From contig NZ_JAJUXH010000010.1 in NCBI RefSeq assembly GCF_021390245.1, positions 62,001 to 126,000 on the forward strand: 64,000 nucleotides of DNA. The letters run 5' to 3'. Positions 40,060-49,471 of the stretch are shown here, one piece after another. A program made the position numbers and the translations under genes. Origin of the DNA: Dyadobacter sp. CY323. Its GTDB lineage: Bacteria; Bacteroidota; Bacteroidia; Cytophagales; Spirosomataceae. Under the pieces are notes generated by a model. That model had not been told where the DNA came from, did not search any database, and worked only from the letters and a program-made list of their open reading frames with translations. The first letter of the stretch is position 1; every line of letters begins with the position of its first letter.

Positions 40060-41442
40060 ATGACTCAAAATCCGTCTCTTCCCAAAATACATTTCATTTC
40101 AATAGGTGGCAGCGTAATGCATAATCTGGCCATCGAGCTTCATTTAAACGGCTTTCTTGTCAGCGGATCGGACGATGAGATCTACGAACCATCATCCAGC
40201 CGGCTCGCCCGTTACGGTTTGCTTCCGGCCATTACCGGCTGGTTTCCGGAAAAGATAACATCTGATCTGCAAGCTGTCATTTTAGGAATGCACGCCCGGC
40301 AGGACAATCCGGAGTTGGCAAAAGCCAGGGAATTGGGGATCAAAGTCTATTCTTACCCTGAATACATATTCGAACAAAGCCAGAATAAACAACGTGTGGT
40401 AATCGCTGGAAGTCATGGAAAAACGACCATTACTTCGATGATCCTCCATGTTTTAAAATTCAATAACCGCATTTTCAATTACCTGGTAGGCGCTCAGATC
40501 GAAGGGTTTGACAACATGGTCAACCTTTCGGAAAAAGCGCCGCTGATCGTGATCGAAGGAGATGAGTACTTTACTTCTCCGCTCGATCATACCCCGAAAT
40601 TCATGCATTACCAGCCGCACATCGCATTGATCAGCGGCATTGCCTGGGATCATTTCAATGTGTTTCCTACCTGGGAATCGTATGTCAAGCAATTTGAACT
40701 GTTAGCCGATTCCCTGCCAAAAGCCGGTACCATTATCTTTGACGAAACCGATGATATGCTCGACGTGATCGGTCAAAAAGGTCGGCCGGATGTGGTCAGT
40801 ACACCTTATAATGAACATCCAAACAAGATTGAAAACGGGAAAACCATCCTTCTGACTGCGGAAAATGGAGAAGTTCCGGTTCTTGTATTTGGGAATCATA
40901 ATATGAAGAACATCAGTGGTGCCCGTGCGGTTTGCGAAAGATTAGGCATTACCGATGAAGAATTTTACAAAGCAATCCAATCCTTTAAAGGCGCTTCGAA
41001 AAGGCTGGAATTGCTGGGCAGCAACGATTCGGTGAAGGTATACCGTGATTTCGCGCATGCTCCATCCAAAGTAGAGGCCACAACAATTGCATTAAAAGAG
41101 CAATTTCCGGACCGTACGCTGGTGGCCTGCGCCGAGCTGCATACATTCAGCAGCCTGAACAAAGCATTTTTAAAACAATATCGCAGAAAACTGAAAGCGG
41201 CTGACGTCGCGGTTGTATACTATAACCCGCTCACTGTTGAACATAAAAAGCTGGAACCGATATCGAAGGAAGATATTCGTCTTGCATTCAAGAGAGACGA
41301 TCTGCAGGTTTTCACAGATTCATCAGAAATGGTTACTTTCCTGAAATCCCTGACCTGGAAGAACGCAAATTTGTTGCTCATGAGTTCTGGCACTTACGGC
41401 GATCTGGACCTTAAAGCATTGGCTGAAGAAATTCTTGCATAA
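40060..41442 (+). CDS. mpl: UDP-N-acetylmuramate:tripeptide ligase (murein peptide recycling)
   Basis: Joins recovered L-Ala-gamma-D-Glu-meso-DAP to UDP-MurNAc. The 460 residues show the Mur-ligase plan: N-terminal UDP domain (FISIGGSVMHNLAIEL), P-loop GSHGKTTITS, EGDEYF metal/carbamate region and C-terminal domain with DFAHAPSKVEAT. The N-terminal GGSVMHNLA and HAPSK motifs are of the Mpl type rather than MurC. It is followed by the LOG gene on the same strand. Confidence 0.9.
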   Translation: MTQNPSLPKIHFISIGGSVMHNLAIELHLNGFLVSGSDDEIYEPSSSRLARYGLLPAITGWFPEKITSDLQAVILGMHARQDNPELAKARELGIKVYSYPEYIFEQSQNKQRVVIAGSHGKTTITSMILHVLKFNNRIFNYLVGAQIEGFDNMVNLSEKAPLIVIEGDEYFTSPLDHTPKFMHYQPHIALISGIAWDHFNVFPTWESYVKQFELLADSLPKAGTIIFDETDDMLDVIGQKGRPDVVSTPYNEHPNKIENGKTILLTAENGEVPVLVFGNHNMKNISGARAVCERLGITDEEFYKAIQSFKGASKRLELLGSNDSVKVYRDFAHAPSKVEATTIALKEQFPDRTLVACAELHTFSSLNKAFLKQYRRKLKAADVAVVYYNPLTVEHKKLEPISKEDIRLAFKRDDLQVFTDSSEMVTFLKSLTWKNANLLLMSSGTYGDLDLKALAEEILA

Positions 41443-41480
41443 TAATTCTCATCATTTCACACATTTAATATTCTCATTCC

Positions 41481-42077
41481 ATGCAGTCCATTGTTGTTTA
41501 TTGCGGTTCCAATTCGGGTAACAAGGCGGTTTATGCCGAAGCAGCGTATTCTGTCGGCGCCGAGCTCGCGAAAAGAAATATCAAGCTAATCTACGGTGGC
41601 GGCAATATGGGATTAATGGGGCGAGTGGCCGACGGGGCAATGGAAAACCAGGGCTTCGTCACGGGCATTATCCCCAATTTTCTGGCAAAGCTGGAAAACG
41701 CCCACAAGACACTTTCTGAACTGCATTTTGTAGAAACAATGCACGAACGAAAAGCGAAAATGGTCGCAATGTCGGACGGGGTTATTGCGCTTCCGGGCGG
41801 ATATGGCACATTCGATGAACTGTTTGAAATCCTTACCTGGTCTCAACTTCGCATTTTCAATGGGCCGGTAGGTCTTTTAAATGTGAATGGATATTACGAT
41901 TTTCTTTTAATGCAACTGGACAAAATGGTTGAAGAAGGTTTCCTGCGTACAGACAATCTTAAATTGCTGGTTGTAGCCGACGAAGCCGGAACGCTCCTTG
42001 AAAAAATGGATGATTACCGGCAGAAAAATCCGGAAAATAAGCCGCTTGACAGCTCGTTATACGTAGACAACAATTAG
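41481..42077 (+). CDS. LOG-family protein (nucleotide 5'-monophosphate phosphoribohydrolase-like)
   Basis: 198 residues with the family motifs GGGNMGLMGRVADGA and PGGYGTFDELFE, which form the nucleotide pocket. LOG proteins split a base from a nucleoside monophosphate, with cytokinin release in plants and a debated role in bacteria. It lies 38 bases after mpl and 15 before the OmpA gene, suggesting one transcript. Confidence 0.92.
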   Translation: MQSIVVYCGSNSGNKAVYAEAAYSVGAELAKRNIKLIYGGGNMGLMGRVADGAMENQGFVTGIIPNFLAKLENAHKTLSELHFVETMHERKAKMVAMSDGVIALPGGYGTFDELFEILTWSQLRIFNGPVGLLNVNGYYDFLLMQLDKMVEEGFLRTDNLKLLVVADEAGTLLEKMDDYRQKNPENKPLDSSLYVDNN

Positions 42078-42092
42078 TCACTTTCCCGTTCA

Positions 42093-43673
42093 ATGCGTAT
42101 TTCTAATCTTATCCTTATTATCCTGCTGATTTCCTTTACTGCCCAGGCGCAGCTGGAAAATCTCGGCAAAACAGTAAATACCGAATATAACGAGATCAGC
42201 CCCATCATTTCTCCCGATGGAAAAACCATTTATTTTTCAAGAGTTAGTCACCCGCAAAACACCCACGGACCGAAAGGAAGCCAGGATATCTGGTTCTCCG
42301 AACTGAAAAACGACAAATGGACGCAGGCAAGACGACTTCCTCCCCCTCTAAACAAAGAAGGTTACAACAGCCTATATAGCATCACCCCCGATGGTAACAC
42401 GTTGCTTATCAAAGGTTCCTACAAAAATGGGGTCTATGAAACCCGAGGCTTTTCTACCAGCAAAAAAACAACACGAGGCTGGGCGGCACCTAACAAAATT
42501 GAAATACCCGGCTATGCTAAAATGAGCAAAGGCCAGTTCGACTGCGGCTACTTGTCGACGGACGGCAAGGTACTTGTCATGTCGTTTAGCGAAAAGAAGA
42601 ACAGTAAAACAGACGATATGTACGTCAGTTTTAAACAAAAAAACGGCGAATGGTCGAAACCGTTAAACCTTGGTCCTGAGATAAATACAGAGGAATTTAC
42701 AGAAACAACTCCTTTTCTAGCTCCGGATGGTGTTACGTTGTATTTTTCAAGTGACCGAAAAGGCGGGCAGGGAAGTAACGATATTTATTACAGCAAACGC
42801 ATTGATAAAAGCTGGAAAAGGTGGAGCAGACCGGTAAACCTTGGAGCGGCAATTAATACCGACGGTTATGACGCCTACTACACTATTTCGGCGCTGGGCG
42901 ACTATGCATATATGGTTTCCTTCAAAGATACCGAAGGAAAAGGCGATGTCGTCCGATTTAATCTTCAGCCTAAAACTACGCCCGGAGATACCACGGAAGC
43001 ACCCATTGCAAACATTCCTGTGGCTGATCCGGTCGTCATGATCAGTGGTAAAGTGATTGATTCAAAGACTGGCAAACCGGTCCAGGCTACCATTATTTAC
43101 GAAAATCTGGTTGATGGAGAAGAAGTCGGAACCGCCACCACGAATCCGACTACCGGGGAATACAAAATTGTACTTCCGTATGGCCAAAAGTATAGTATGC
43201 GAGCGGTTGCGCCTGATTTTATAGCCGAAGGCGAAAACATTGACCTAACAGATTCGACAGCAAATGGAAAGGGAAAAACATTCAGAGAAATTACCAACAA
43301 GTCGCTGAAACTGATCCCCATCGAGGAAGGTCAGATTGTCCGCCTCAACAACATTTTCTTCGCCACCGGGAAGTCTACATTAAACAGCGAATCCTTTCCT
43401 GAGTTGAACCGAATTGCGATTTCTATGACGGAGAACAAGACTCTTGCGATCGAGCTTGGAGGCCACACGGACAATACGGGCAGCGCGGAATTCAACCTTA
43501 AACTCTCACAAGATCGTGCCGATACGGTAAGAGAGTACCTGATCGGAAAAGGCATCGAACCAGATCGTGTCGGCAGCAAAGGATACGGCGAAACGATTCC
43601 TGTCGCCAAGAACGATACGCCCGAAGGTCAACAACAAAACCGGCGTGTGGAATTCAAGATTTTAAAGAAATAG
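42093..43673 (+). CDS. OmpA-family outer-membrane protein with PD40 propeller
   Basis: 526 residues. A signal peptide (cleaved near AQAQ) precedes PD40/WD40-like repeats (for example SPDGKTIYFSR, APDGVTLYFSSDR) at about 30-290, then a carboxypeptidase-regulatory-like domain (SGKVIDSKTGKPVQAT, about 310-400) and a C-terminal OmpA peptidoglycan-binding domain (GGHTDNTGSAEFN, SQDRADTVREYL, NRRVEFKI). It likely tethers the outer membrane to the cell wall. A hydrophobic export core is clear. Confidence 0.92.
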   Translation: MRISNLILIILLISFTAQAQLENLGKTVNTEYNEISPIISPDGKTIYFSRVSHPQNTHGPKGSQDIWFSELKNDKWTQARRLPPPLNKEGYNSLYSITPDGNTLLIKGSYKNGVYETRGFSTSKKTTRGWAAPNKIEIPGYAKMSKGQFDCGYLSTDGKVLVMSFSEKKNSKTDDMYVSFKQKNGEWSKPLNLGPEINTEEFTETTPFLAPDGVTLYFSSDRKGGQGSNDIYYSKRIDKSWKRWSRPVNLGAAINTDGYDAYYTISALGDYAYMVSFKDTEGKGDVVRFNLQPKTTPGDTTEAPIANIPVADPVVMISGKVIDSKTGKPVQATIIYENLVDGEEVGTATTNPTTGEYKIVLPYGQKYSMRAVAPDFIAEGENIDLTDSTANGKGKTFREITNKSLKLIPIEEGQIVRLNNIFFATGKSTLNSESFPELNRIAISMTENKTLAIELGGHTDNTGSAEFNLKLSQDRADTVREYLIGKGIEPDRVGSKGYGETIPVAKNDTPEGQQQNRRVEFKILKK

Positions 43674-43694
43674 TAAGACGGAACTATTGAAATT

Positions 43695-44306
43695 TTAATA
43701 AAGGAATATCAGCACGATAAATACCGCCAGCCAGAGAGCTCCTGTGAAGTGCCAAAACCGCGTTAAAAGCTTGATACGCAACCGGTTCGGGGGGTTTACG
43801 CTGTAAACAAAAGAGTCCACATAACTTCTGTTCTTAACCGCTTTCCGAAATAGATAACTCAGGTAAAGAACGCCTGCCAGGATGTGAAGTAAATGCAACC
43901 CGGTTAAGAGGTAGATGAAACCTTCCGAATTACTTACTCCAATGAAAACGCCTGTATTGACCATTTCCATCCAGCCCCCGATCTGTAGCAGGATAAAAAC
44001 AAACCCAAGGAGTAATGTCGCACCCAGAAAAACACGATAATGCAAAAAACGCTCGGTATTGAATGCAAGATTTGCTTCGTGTAGGGTGATGCTGCTGAAC
44101 AAAATGACTAATGTGCTCAGCCAGAACATATCGGGCAGTACAATCAGGTTGCCTGAATCTCTGTGTAAAAGCAGCAGAAAAATGATGAATATCGACGTAA
44201 AGAGTAATGCACTTCCTGCAACACCAAGCCAAAGCATAAAGCCAAGAGGCTCACGCCGCTTTGTAAAAGGGCTTTCCCTTAATTTGGTTGTTGGTTTTGG
44301 ACTCAT
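43695..44306 (-). CDS. Haem-copper oxidase subunit III-like protein (orphan)
   Basis: 203 residues with five membrane segments. The conserved HLLHILAGVLYL and RFWHFTGALWLAVFI stretches are of the cytochrome oxidase subunit III family, usually within a coxABCD locus. No other oxidase subunit is in the window. Gene order M28 peptidase-ispE-this gene on the same strand suggests it is carried as the last gene of an unrelated transcript. Confidence 0.88.
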   Translation of the reverse strand: MSPKPTTKLRESPFTKRREPLGFMLWLGVAGSALLFTSIFIIFLLLLHRDSGNLIVLPDMFWLSTLVILFSSITLHEANLAFNTERFLHYRVFLGATLLLGFVFILLQIGGWMEMVNTGVFIGVSNSEGFIYLLTGLHLLHILAGVLYLSYLFRKAVKNRSYVDSFVYSVNPPNRLRIKLLTRFWHFTGALWLAVFIVLIFLY

Positions 44307-44390
44307 TCTAACTCTCAGCTATTTTAAAATGGCACCCTTCTGGATATAACGACCGTTTTAAACAGTCGGGCATATGCTTAACAATTATAT

Positions 44391-45200
44391 TTATTTAAGA
44401 AACCCCTGCCACACCATAAAAGGCTTAAAGTGTGAACGTAAATTAATTTCCTGGTCGAAAATTCCAAATATCGTCGAGCCGGAACCACTCATAGAAGCAT
44501 ATTCTGCCCCGCATTCGTATATTTTAGTCTTTAATTCTTCCAAAAGAGGATATTTCCGGAACAGCGTTGCTTCAAAGTCATTTTTTACCTGAAATTTCCA
44601 TTCCGAAACTGGCAACTTCAAAGCATTCCGCAAATCGCTTTCCCCGGGTTTTGCCACTACACCCGCGTATGCCTCGATTGTCGAAATGTGTATCCCGGGA
44701 TTCACCATCACAATCCTTTTCCCTTTCAGGCTCAGATCAATATCTTCAAAATGATCCCCTTTTTCGAAACAGTACGCAGGTTCATTAAGAATAAAAAAAG
44801 CACAATCACTTCCTAATCTACGTGCATATTCGAGCTGTTTTTCAAAAGAAATATGAAGATTGAAGTACTGATTCAATGCTTTGATTGTAAATGCAGCGTC
44901 CGATGAGCCTCCCCCCAACCCTGCACCAACCGGAATGCTTTTCAGCAGATGCAATTTCACCGGTGCAAGTTGATAATCGTCACTCAGCATCTTATAAGCT
45001 TTGAGGCAAAGGTTATCCGAGTTGTTTCCCGGAATGGCAATACCATCGGACTCGAATAGCAACTCACCAGAATCTGTGACTTCCAACGCGTCCGTCCATC
45101 CTACCGGGTAAAAACATGACTCGATATTATGGAAACCGTCGGACCTTTTTTCAACGATATTTAAACCAATATTGATTTTTGCATTTGGAAATACCAGCAT
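44391..45200 (-). CDS. ispE: 4-diphosphocytidyl-2-C-methyl-D-erythritol kinase
   Basis: GHMP kinase of the MEP isoprenoid pathway. I start at ATG 45200 (MLVFPNAKINIGLNI), giving 269 residues; the longer frame extends into the M28 gene. The lysine-containing motif PNAKINIGL, the ATP loop PVGAGLGGGSSDAAF and the third motif MSGSGSTIFGIF are all present. It starts 43 bases after the M28 peptidase stop. Confidence 0.95.
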   Translation of the reverse strand: MLVFPNAKINIGLNIVEKRSDGFHNIESCFYPVGWTDALEVTDSGELLFESDGIAIPGNNSDNLCLKAYKMLSDDYQLAPVKLHLLKSIPVGAGLGGGSSDAAFTIKALNQYFNLHISFEKQLEYARRLGSDCAFFILNEPAYCFEKGDHFEDIDLSLKGKRIVMVNPGIHISTIEAYAGVVAKPGESDLRNALKLPVSEWKFQVKNDFEATLFRKYPLLEELKTKIYECGAEYASMSGSGSTIFGIFDQEINLRSHFKPFMVWQGFLK

Positions 45201-45243
45201 ACTATCCTTAAAAATTGGCCGCAAATATCCGCATATTTCCTGA

Positions 45244-46707
45244 TTATTGCTCCCAACGCCACTCCTGACCAATCACTAATTCTTCCTTCAAACCCTGCGA
45301 GATAAGAAAATCCCGTGTTTTTTGGTCTGAAAGCTTTTTAACTGCGATGTCCTGCGTATTCGTCAGTGCATATAAATACATTGCCGCAATTCGAACTGTG
45401 CTTTCCAGCTGATCTTTATTTACCAAACTAAAATCATCACAATCCGCATGGTAACATTGTAAAACATTTGGATCAAGGTGGCCAGACAACCCTGCAATAG
45501 GAATACCTTCCAGCATAAACGGCTGATGATCACTGTGAAGGCCTGCACGGTTGATCGTTTCGTTCTTGTAACCTGCATCTATCTGCTGAATGGCAGTCCC
45601 CACTGTGGCGAAGAAATTGTTCATTTCCTCTCTTCCAAATGCGTTCACGCCCCTGGGATCATTCGTCATATCGAGGTTCATCATATAACTTACCTTGTCA
45701 ATATTCCCGGATTTCTTCAGTTCACTCACAAAATGCTTTGATCCAAGCAATCCTTGCTCCTCCCCCATAAATAACACGAACTGAATGGTCTTCTCCGGTT
45801 TGACTTTGATAGCCTTGAACGTCCGTGCGATATCCATTACCGCAAAAGACCCGATCCCATTATCGATTGCACCCGTGGCCAGGTCCCAGGAGTCAAGGTG
45901 GCCGCCGATAATGACTTTTTCATCTGATTTTCCTCTCAGGGTTGCGATCACATTTCTGGCCTTAATGGGTTTAGAAACGTTATGCATATCGATATGTGCT
46001 TCCAGGGGTCCCTCTTCTTTAAGCCATTTGCGTACCTCAATGCCACTTTCACTTGAAATGCAAACTGCTGGGATGGATATAATGGCACCGGTTACCGAGG
46101 CGGTTCCCGTCAAAAGTATTTTCCCGGGCGCTCCATTTACCATGATTACGCCGGTAGCGCCATATTTGATAGCTAATGCTGTTTTTTCAGAACGATGAAG
46201 ATTTTTCTTGCCTGACGCGCCCACCAAATTAATATTGGCAAGAACCACTTTTCCTTTCACTTTTTCTTTCACCGCGGCAAAATCCTCGTCCAAACCATTT
46301 CCGACATCCACAATCTCTCCTTTCAGATTGGATTCTACCGGAGAATGCGCCAGCGAAACAACCGGAACATCCCGAAAGTTGTCACTGCTGCCCGGTGCAA
46401 TAGATAAAGTCACGGTGTCGCGCATCCAGGCTTCCACTTCGAAAGGTTGGTATACAACATCTGTAAAACCGTAACTTTTCAAAAGTTTAAAAGCATATTC
46501 TTCGGCCTTTTCTCCGTTTGCACTTCCTGTCAGACGGTGACCAATCGTTTTGGTGGCTTCTTCAAGTGTTGCGTATGCCTTGCTGTTCCTTCTTACCTCA
46601 TTGTCTAGTTTAGAGAAAGGCTTTTCCCACTTCTTATCCACGGGTCGAAATCCCGCGAAAGACATGAAAAATCCACTAATTAAGACGACTTGTACAACTT
46701 TTTTCAT
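45244..46707 (-). CDS. Exported M28-family aminopeptidase with PA domain
   Basis: 487 residues with an N-terminal signal peptide. A protease-associated domain (about 130-240) is inserted before the M28 zinc peptidase domain. Zinc ligands are seen as His in GGHLDS, Asp in GAIDNG, Glu-Glu in MGEEQG, Asp in NLDMTND and His in CYHADCDD. It probably trims peptides in the periplasm or outside the cell. First gene of a minus-strand run with ispE. Confidence 0.92.
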   Translation of the reverse strand: MKKVVQVVLISGFFMSFAGFRPVDKKWEKPFSKLDNEVRRNSKAYATLEEATKTIGHRLTGSANGEKAEEYAFKLLKSYGFTDVVYQPFEVEAWMRDTVTLSIAPGSSDNFRDVPVVSLAHSPVESNLKGEIVDVGNGLDEDFAAVKEKVKGKVVLANINLVGASGKKNLHRSEKTALAIKYGATGVIMVNGAPGKILLTGTASVTGAIISIPAVCISSESGIEVRKWLKEEGPLEAHIDMHNVSKPIKARNVIATLRGKSDEKVIIGGHLDSWDLATGAIDNGIGSFAVMDIARTFKAIKVKPEKTIQFVLFMGEEQGLLGSKHFVSELKKSGNIDKVSYMMNLDMTNDPRGVNAFGREEMNNFFATVGTAIQQIDAGYKNETINRAGLHSDHQPFMLEGIPIAGLSGHLDPNVLQCYHADCDDFSLVNKDQLESTVRIAAMYLYALTNTQDIAVKKLSDQKTRDFLISQGLKEELVIGQEWRWEQ

Positions 46708-47025
46708 AAGACCCGATAAAGGATATCTGTATTTTTAATTATGATTCAAATATGGATTGATATTTGATTTCGTGCAAGATATACACAAATAAGACCTCAA
46801 ATAGATTCCCATTTTTTGATAATCTTTCTTAAAATACAGAATTTTTTCTACACGGAAATGATTTGTTGTACAATGATTAAAAACACACTTTGTTTGACAT
46901 TTCCTTTTAAGTGTAAAGTTTACACTTAACTCATTTTCTTTATTCAGATTGTTTATTCATTTTTGTATTTTTCAAATCAACTGTTTGAAAAAATTTAGTA
47001 CGTCAATTCATTAACCTGTATTACA
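46708..47025. promoter_or_regulatory. 318-base divergent intergenic region with two palindromes upstream of xylB
   Basis: It holds no gene. A perfect palindrome with 11-base arms and one central base (TTAAGTGTAAA, G, TTTACACTTAA) lies at 46907-46929. A second inverted repeat, TTTTTCAAA (46968-46976) with TTTGAAAAA (46984-46992), is nearer the xylB start. Both are upstream of xylB; the first is probably an operator. The region is AT-rich and no exact TAnnTTTG element was found on either strand. Confidence 0.6.
46907..46929. promoter_or_regulatory. Perfect 23-base palindromic operator candidate
   Basis: The arms TTAAGTGTAAA and TTTACACTTAA are exact complements around a single G. Located 97 bases before the xylB ATG. 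A dimeric regulator binding site is the likeliest reading; the protein is unknown. Confidence 0.6.
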
Positions 47026-48510
47026 ATGTATTTTCTTGGGTTTGACTTGGGCAGCTCTTCCGTTAAAGCTTGCCTGATCCACGCAGATTCTGGTTCCGTT
47101 GCTGCTTCCGCTTTTTATCCTGAACGTGAAATGGCCATAGCTTCACCAAAACCAGGCTTCGCTGAACAACAGCCTGAGATGTGGTGGGAAAATGCATGCC
47201 TGGCTTCCAGGTCTGTGATTCAAAAGGCTGGAATTTCGGCGGATGAAGTCGGAGCGATCGGGATCTCCTATCAAATGCATGGACTTGTTGTGATTGATAA
47301 GGATCAGAATGTACTTCGACCATCCATCATCTGGTGCGACAGCCGGGCCGTGGAAGTCGGAAATCAGGCAATGGAAGCGATTGGAGAAGAATATGTTTTG
47401 CCACACCTTCTGAATTCTCCGGGCAATTTCACAGCTTCCAAGCTGGGCTGGGTAAAACAGAATGAACCGGATGTTTTTTCCAAAGTATATAAATTCATGC
47501 TGCCTGGCGATTATCTGGCCATGCGGATGACTGGTGAAGTCGTAACAACTCCTTCTGGCTTGTCGGAAGGTATTTTCTGGGATTTTGTAAACAACCGCCC
47601 GGCTGATTTTATATTTAATCATTTCGGTTTTGATCATCAGATCCTTCCACAGGTACTACCTACATTTTCCGAACAAGGCAAGATCACCGCAGAAGCTGCC
47701 GCTGCACTGGGCTTGCGGCAAGGAGTTCCGGTAACCTATCGTGCCGGTGACCAGCCCAATAATGCTTTTTCACTCAACGTTCTTGAACCTGGCGAGGTAG
47801 CTGCAACGGCCGGCACGTCAGGCGTGGTTTACGGCGTTAGCGATCAAATAAAATTCGATCCCAAATCAAGAGTAAACACTTTTTTGCACGTCAATCCTTT
47901 GACCGATTCGTCACGTTACGGTGTTTTATTATGCGTTAACGGCACAGGGAGTCTTAATGGCTGGCTCAGAAATTCACTTTTCCAGGGCACTATTTCTTAT
48001 CCAGATATGAATCAGATCGCTTCTCAGGCCCCGGTCGGAGCGGACGGATTATTCTGTCTGCCATTTGGGAACGGCGCAGAACGCATGCTCGAAAATCAGG
48101 ATCCTGGAAGCACTTTTAAAGGCCTTCAGTTTAGCCGCCACGATATAAGTCACTACGTCAGAGCGTCACAGGAAGGCATTGTTTTCGCCTTATATTATGG
48201 TATGGAAATCATGGAAACTGTGGGTGTATCGTTAAAAAATATCCGCGCCGGTGAAGCCAATATGTTTCTTAGCCCGGTATTCCGCGAAACGTTCGCCAAT
48301 ATCTCGGGTGCCACCGTCGAGCTTTACAATACGGACGGTGCGCAGGGAGCAGCACGCGCTGCCGGGTTCGGACTCGGTTACTACAAGAGCAGAGAGGATG
48401 CTTTTACAGGCTTGACTGCATTACGTACCATTGAGCCGGACATTTCTTTCTCGGAAGCTACGAAAGATGCATATGGCAAATGGAAAGAAACATTGGGAAA
48501 CAGTTTATGA
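47026..48510 (+). CDS. xylB: Xylulokinase (FGGY carbohydrate kinase)
   Basis: Phosphorylates D-xylulose to feed the pentose phosphate pathway. 494 residues with the FGGY phosphate motif DLGSSSVKACLI, the WCDSRAVEVG substrate segment, the catalytic-Asp stretch RAGDQPNNAFS and the TAGTSGVVYG adenosine motif. A palindromic operator candidate lies upstream. Its 3' end overlaps the ssb stop by six bases. Xylose isomerase is not in the window. Confidence 0.92.
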   Translation: MYFLGFDLGSSSVKACLIHADSGSVAASAFYPEREMAIASPKPGFAEQQPEMWWENACLASRSVIQKAGISADEVGAIGISYQMHGLVVIDKDQNVLRPSIIWCDSRAVEVGNQAMEAIGEEYVLPHLLNSPGNFTASKLGWVKQNEPDVFSKVYKFMLPGDYLAMRMTGEVVTTPSGLSEGIFWDFVNNRPADFIFNHFGFDHQILPQVLPTFSEQGKITAEAAAALGLRQGVPVTYRAGDQPNNAFSLNVLEPGEVAATAGTSGVVYGVSDQIKFDPKSRVNTFLHVNPLTDSSRYGVLLCVNGTGSLNGWLRNSLFQGTISYPDMNQIASQAPVGADGLFCLPFGNGAERMLENQDPGSTFKGLQFSRHDISHYVRASQEGIVFALYYGMEIMETVGVSLKNIRAGEANMFLSPVFRETFANISGATVELYNTDGAQGAARAAGFGLGYYKSREDAFTGLTALRTIEPDISFSEATKDAYGKWKETLGNSL

Positions 48511-48837
48511 CACTTCCTGGGCTTTGGTCACTTCCTCCACTTTGAATGCGACGATCTCAGTAACTTTCACCATCTGATCCTCTTTATTCTGATATTGCCG
48601 ATAGCTTAATTTTCCCTCAACGGAAATCAATTTTCCTTTTTCTAGCAGTTTCTCGCAATGCACCGCGGCTTGTCCCCAGGCAACAACGGAGTGCCAGACC
48701 ACGGTTTTGACTTCTTCCTTGTTTTTGTTCACGTACTTTTCATTGGTAGCAACTGAAAATGTGACCATTTTTCCGCTTTCGACTTCTCTCACGGTTACCT
48801 CACGTCCAACGTTCCCGATTAATTTTACTGAGTTCAT
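48505..48837 (-). CDS. ssb: Short single-stranded DNA-binding protein
   Basis: 110 residues: an OB-fold (NSVKLIGNVGREVTVRE, TFSVATNEKY, WHSVVAWGQAA) as in bacterial SSB. It ends soon after the fold (EEVTKAQEVS) and lacks the linker and the acidic DDDIPF-like tip that recruits partner proteins. It may be a secondary SSB rather than the replication SSB. Start ATG 48837. No repair or transfer genes are adjacent. Confidence 0.88.
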   Translation of the reverse strand: MNSVKLIGNVGREVTVREVESGKMVTFSVATNEKYVNKNKEEVKTVVWHSVVAWGQAAVHCEKLLEKGKLISVEGKLSYRQYQNKEDQMVKVTEIVAFKVEEVTKAQEVS

Positions 48838-49081
48838 ATGCTTTGCGTTTGACTGTTAAATGAATAGTTAAGTCCTCCGTTTGGATCGACTCTGCAAAAG
48901 TGTGGGAGCCATGAAAATTGATTCGGTTTTTAAATAATTACAGTCGGGTAAAAGCATTTGCAGCCGTTTGCAAACAGCTCGGCAGGTGTGAGCGCAACTC
49001 GTGAATTTTGTTATATTCGCAGCAGGAGATATACACACGATGTCGGATCCTTGATGCAAGGATTGACCAAACAATCATGAA

Positions 49082-49438
49082 ATGAAGAATTGCCTCGAAT
49101 GCAATAACACTCTCAATGGCAGGATTGACAAGAAATTCTGCTCGGATATGTGCCGGAACAGCTTCAATAACCGGCTTAATTCAGACTCTTACAACATTGT
49201 GAGAAACATGAACAACCAGCTTCGGAAAAATCGCAGGATCCTTGAAGTTCTATGTCCCGATGAGAAATCGAAGACAACAAAGAGTATGCTAATCAGCAAA
49301 GGTTTTGACTTTAACCTGATTACCAGTATCCGGCCCACTCTTAAAGGCAGCATTTACCATTTTGTGTACGATTATGGGTATCTGGAACTGGAAAACGATT
49401 TTTATCTGATCGTAAAAGGTAAACGATTGGAGAAATAG
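49082..49438 (+). CDS. Small zinc-finger protein of unknown function
   Basis: 118 basic residues. The N-terminus has a four-cysteine finger, CLECNNTL then KKFCSDMCRNSFNNRL, of the kind found in DUF2116/MYM-like proteins. The remaining part (SMLISKGFDFNLITSI and YHFVYDYGYLELEND) has no recognised domain. It starts at ATG 49082. It may be cotranscribed with the aldo/keto reductase, although that gene also has its own -7 element. Confidence 0.75.
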   Translation: MKNCLECNNTLNGRIDKKFCSDMCRNSFNNRLNSDSYNIVRNMNNQLRKNRRILEVLCPDEKSKTTKSMLISKGFDFNLITSIRPTLKGSIYHFVYDYGYLELENDFYLIVKGKRLEK

Positions 49439-49439
49439 A

Positions 49440-49447
49440 TATTTTTG
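49440..49447 (+). promoter_or_regulatory. -7 promoter element before the aldo/keto reductase gene
   Basis: TATTTTTG matches TAnnTTTG and lies 24 bases before the ATG at 49472, directly after the stop of the zinc-finger gene. Confidence 0.5.
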
Positions 49448-49471
49448 CACCGAATTCAAATTTTCCCCCGA

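Noticed and set aside
48964..48973. GTTTGCAAAC palindrome upstream of the zinc-finger gene
   Set aside because: Only ten bases and isolated; too weak to call an operator.
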